Shown here: piece after piece, positions 33,035 through 35,081 of the stretch
Position numbering within the stretch: the first letter of the stretch is position 1
How the letters are laid out: the number at the start of each line of letters is the position of its first letter
Source: Natrinema pallidum DSM 3751
GTDB lineage: Archaea; Halobacteriota; Halobacteria; Halobacteriales; Natrialbaceae
DNA length: 35,081 nt
Assembly (NCBI RefSeq): GCF_000337615.1
Contig: NZ_AOII01000010.1
Span: 1-35,081 of the forward strand
Direction: 5' to 3'
The notes under the pieces: model-generated
What the model was told of the DNA's origin: nothing
The model's input: the letters and a program-made list of their open reading frames with translations, nothing else
The model's database searches: none
Position numbers and translations under genes: made by a program

Positions 33035-34126
33035 ATGAGCGTCATCGAGTCGATCCACGAGGACCACGGGGCTACGTTCGGCGAGCGCGCCGATCGGCGG
33101 GTCGTCGAACACTACGGACGGCCGGCGCGCACCCATCGGGCGGTACGCAACGGCGTCGGCCTGCTCGAGCAGGCCTACGGCGTGATCGTCGTGACGGGCG
33201 ACGACCGCGTCGAGTACGTCGATAACGTCGTCTCGAACCGCGTCCCGACGACGGACGGGCAGGGCTGTTACGCGCTCGTCCTCGATCCCCAGGGCGGGAT
33301 CGACGTGGAACTCTACATCTACAACGCTGGCGAGCGACTCTTGCTTTTCACCCAGCCCGAAACCGCCGCCCCCCTCGCCGAGGAGTGGTCGGAAAAGGTG
33401 TTCATTCAGGACGTGGAAATCCGCGTCGCGACCGACGACTACGCGGTTTTCGGCATTCACGGCCCGCAAGCGACGGAGAAGATAGCCAGCGTCCTCAACG
33501 GGGCCGGCTCGCCGGACGAGCGGTACTCGTTCGTCCGCGGAACGATGGGTGACGTGGGCGTCTCCGTCATCCGCACCGACGCGCTCACCGGCGAGGAGAG
33601 CTACGAAGTGATCTGTGCCGCCGCCGACGCCGCTGCCGTCCACGACACGCTGCTCAACCAGGGGTTGAACGCCGCTCCCTTCGGCTATCGGACCGTCGAC
33701 AGCCTCGCGCTCGAGGCCGGATCGCCGCTCTTTCACACCGAACTCGAGGGGACGCTCCCGAACGTGCTCGGCCTCCGGAACGCGCTGGACTTCGAGAAGG
33801 GCTGTTACGTCGGGCAGGAGGTGGTGTCCCGCGTCGAGAACCGCGGCCAACCCAGCCGACGACTCGTCGGGCTCACCCTCGACGGCGAGGCCGTGCCCGA
33901 GTCCGGCGCGGCCGTCTTCGATGGCGACGCGTCGGTCGGCAACGTGACCCGCGCCGGCGAGAGCCCGCTGCTCGGCGACGTCATCGCGCTCGCGATCGTC
34001 GACTACGACCTCGAGAGCGACGAGCTGACGGTCCGAGTCGATGGCGCGGAGGTGACGGCGACGCGGACGGAACTGCCGTTCGTCGAGGGGTCCGATCGAT
34101 CGGACCGGCTGCCCGCGTATCAGTAA
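33035..34126 (+). CDS. Folate-binding GcvT/YgfZ-like protein
   Basis: A 363-residue protein of the aminomethyltransferase-related folate-binding family. The YgfZ signature is present as KGCYVGQEVVSR (~265-276), with the Cys that in YgfZ is needed for iron-sulfur cluster repair or assembly. Other family segments are VVTGDDRVEYVDNVVSNRVP, FGIHGPQATEKIA and a C-terminal beta-barrel domain (GQPSRRLVGLTLDG). Either tetrahydrofolate-dependent Fe-S maintenance or a glycine-cleavage-like reaction is possible; the CYVGQE motif favours the first. No gcvH or gcvP is near. The start is ATG at 33035, 39 bp after the DUF6432-like gene. Confidence 0.9.
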   Translation: MSVIESIHEDHGATFGERADRRVVEHYGRPARTHRAVRNGVGLLEQAYGVIVVTGDDRVEYVDNVVSNRVPTTDGQGCYALVLDPQGGIDVELYIYNAGERLLLFTQPETAAPLAEEWSEKVFIQDVEIRVATDDYAVFGIHGPQATEKIASVLNGAGSPDERYSFVRGTMGDVGVSVIRTDALTGEESYEVICAAADAAAVHDTLLNQGLNAAPFGYRTVDSLALEAGSPLFHTELEGTLPNVLGLRNALDFEKGCYVGQEVVSRVENRGQPSRRLVGLTLDGEAVPESGAAVFDGDASVGNVTRAGESPLLGDVIALAIVDYDLESDELTVRVDGAEVTATRTELPFVEGSDRSDRLPAYQ

Positions 34127-34177
34127 TCGGCCACACCGCGCGGTCGTTTGCTCCGCGCCGCGTCCGAGAGGGCGGCA

Positions 34178-34993
34178 TCAGGCTCCCGGGTCTTTGATCC
34201 GCGGGAGGCCCGCCGTCACCAACCGGCGAAGCAACACCACGATCCCGTTTTCGAGACCGCGGGCGAAGACCGCTTGCTCTTTCGCGTCGCTACCGGCGGT
34301 GTTGGGGTAGTAGGAGCCGACCAGAAGCGTTTCGCGGTCGACGAGCAGGATGCGGCTGATCGCGACTTCGTCGTCGCGTTCGATTCCGGTGAGCCAGTCG
34401 AGGCCGGTCTCGAACACGTGCGTCGCGGAGAGTCGGTCCCCGAGCGTCTCCGTGACTGCATCCGTCTGGCCGCCCAGAACGAGCGAGATGTCCCGATCCG
34501 CCGCCGTCTGCAAGCCGTCGAACAGCGACTCGGACAGAATGTCCTCGTCGACGACGATGAGTGCAATCTCGGATTCGGCCTCGTCGATGAGTTCGATCGT
34601 CCGCGACTCGATCGCCTCGTGCCCGGTCAGCGACCAGACCTCCTGGACCTGGTCGTCCTCGTCGGTTTCTCGGACGTCCGTGTTCCTGAGATGCGTCTCG
34701 AGCGTCTCGATCCGGTTGTCGTACTTCTGCCGCAGCGTCTGTGTCGCCTCGTCGATGCTGACGGCGCGATACACCTGCGGGCTCGTGTGCTGTACTTCGA
34801 CCAGCCCCTGGGACTCGAGGACGCGAATAGCGTCGTACACCCTGGTTCGCGGAACGTCGGAGATTTCGTGTATCTCCTTTGCAGTTCCGCTCGGAAGTTT
34901 GTTCAACGCGATAAAGCAGCGTGCTTCGTACTCCTGGAGCCCGAGGTCCTGCAACAGGCTAATCGCCTCTCTGGTAGTAGTATCCTCTGTCAT
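34178..34993 (-). CDS. TrmB family transcriptional regulator
   Basis: A 271-residue regulator of the TrmB type. The N-terminal winged helix (~1-75) reads ISLLQDLGLQEYEARCFIALNKLPSGTAKEIHEISDVPRTRVYDAIRVLESQGLVEV. A coiled-coil linker follows (LRQKYDNRIETLETHLR), then a C-terminal phospholipase-D-like effector domain with SEIALIVVDEDILSESL and DREIS-like strands. This domain senses sugars in some TrmB proteins; the ligand here is unknown. It is the last gene in the window, with 88 bp of upstream sequence visible. A 14-bp perfect palindrome lies 15 bp upstream of the ATG, a plausible operator for autoregulation. Confidence 0.92.
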   Translation of the reverse strand: MTEDTTTREAISLLQDLGLQEYEARCFIALNKLPSGTAKEIHEISDVPRTRVYDAIRVLESQGLVEVQHTSPQVYRAVSIDEATQTLRQKYDNRIETLETHLRNTDVRETDEDDQVQEVWSLTGHEAIESRTIELIDEAESEIALIVVDEDILSESLFDGLQTAADRDISLVLGGQTDAVTETLGDRLSATHVFETGLDWLTGIERDDEVAISRILLVDRETLLVGSYYPNTAGSDAKEQAVFARGLENGIVVLLRRLVTAGLPRIKDPGA

Positions 34994-35007
34994 GGCCCAA
35001 CCACGAA

Positions 35008-35021
35008 TTCGGATATCCGAA
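35008..35021. promoter_or_regulatory. 14-bp palindrome upstream of the TrmB gene, possible operator
   Basis: TTCGGATATCCGAA is a perfect palindrome whose centre is ~22 nt upstream of the TrmB ATG at 34993. Its centre GATATC could also overlap the TATA region. A dimeric winged-helix regulator would fit. The known Halobacterium TrmB operator has a different sequence, so this may be a distinct specificity. Confidence 0.45.
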
Positions 35022-35081
35022 CACGCAGAGTAGGGTGTGCGGATGGAAAAGCATTCGTGTCTTACTTTCCTGTCACAAGCA

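Noticed and set aside
1-35081. CRISPR array, rRNA, tRNA, RNase P RNA, SRP RNA, prophage or defence genes
   Set aside because: No regularly spaced repeats, no conserved RNA core sequences and no phage or defence-type proteins were seen on either strand. A tRNA or small RNA without strong motifs could still be missed by eye.

Overview
The window reads as the chromosome of a halophilic archaeon of class Halobacteria. It is GC-rich, the predicted proteins are strongly acidic, and several genes begin with GTG. Many genes have a TATA-like box about 25 nt upstream of the start codon, as expected for leaderless transcripts. The gene content is archaeal or haloarchaeal: class I lysyl-tRNA synthetase, ribosomal protein S19e next to a PDCD5 homologue, a PitA-type chlorite dismutase/monooxygenase fusion, and several small families known almost only from haloarchaea (DUF7123, DUF5611, DUF6432, DUF7093, DUF7411). 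A member of Natrialbales such as Natrinema or Haloterrigena is a guess from the general style.

Layout, left to right. Positions 1-656 are AT-richer and hold a decayed IS6-like transposase relic and a 15-bp direct repeat. Then come a DUF389 membrane protein, a NOG1-type GTPase, a C-terminal relic of citrate synthase, and a Cys-rich four-helix-bundle (DUF326) protein. Positions 4032-11320 are one tightly coupled minus-strand cluster: DUF4129 membrane protein, DUF7269-like protein, DUF58 protein, polytopic DUF7519-like protein and MoxR AAA+ ATPase. This is the haloarchaeal form of the MoxR/DUF58/DUF4129 cell-envelope module. Next are a DUF151 nuclease with hisE, a sulfatase divergent from a small putative zinc protein, hisS, and an S19e-PDCD5-PP-loop ATPase operon divergent from thiL.

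The right half holds a site-2 protease, a DUF7123 winged-helix protein, a MoaE fusion divergent from a CapA-like protein, the pyrH-lysS operon, a second site-2 protease with PDZ-like repeats, a PadR regulator, pitA, a dicarboxylate/amino acid:cation symporter, three haloarchaeal families of unknown role, a folate-binding GcvT/YgfZ-like protein and a TrmB-type regulator.

Most of the window is ordinary housekeeping chromosome. I found no CRISPR array, rRNA, tRNA, prophage or clear defence island. The most noteworthy points are: a histidyl-tRNA synthetase whose class II motif 3 lacks the usual Arg; a MoaE fusion whose MobB-like N-terminus has no P-loop; the two gene relics; a 14-bp palindrome just upstream of the TrmB-like gene; a hairpin-rich 285-bp gap; and the envelope cluster, whose molecular function is still unknown. 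Family names come from recognising motifs by eye; no database search was run.
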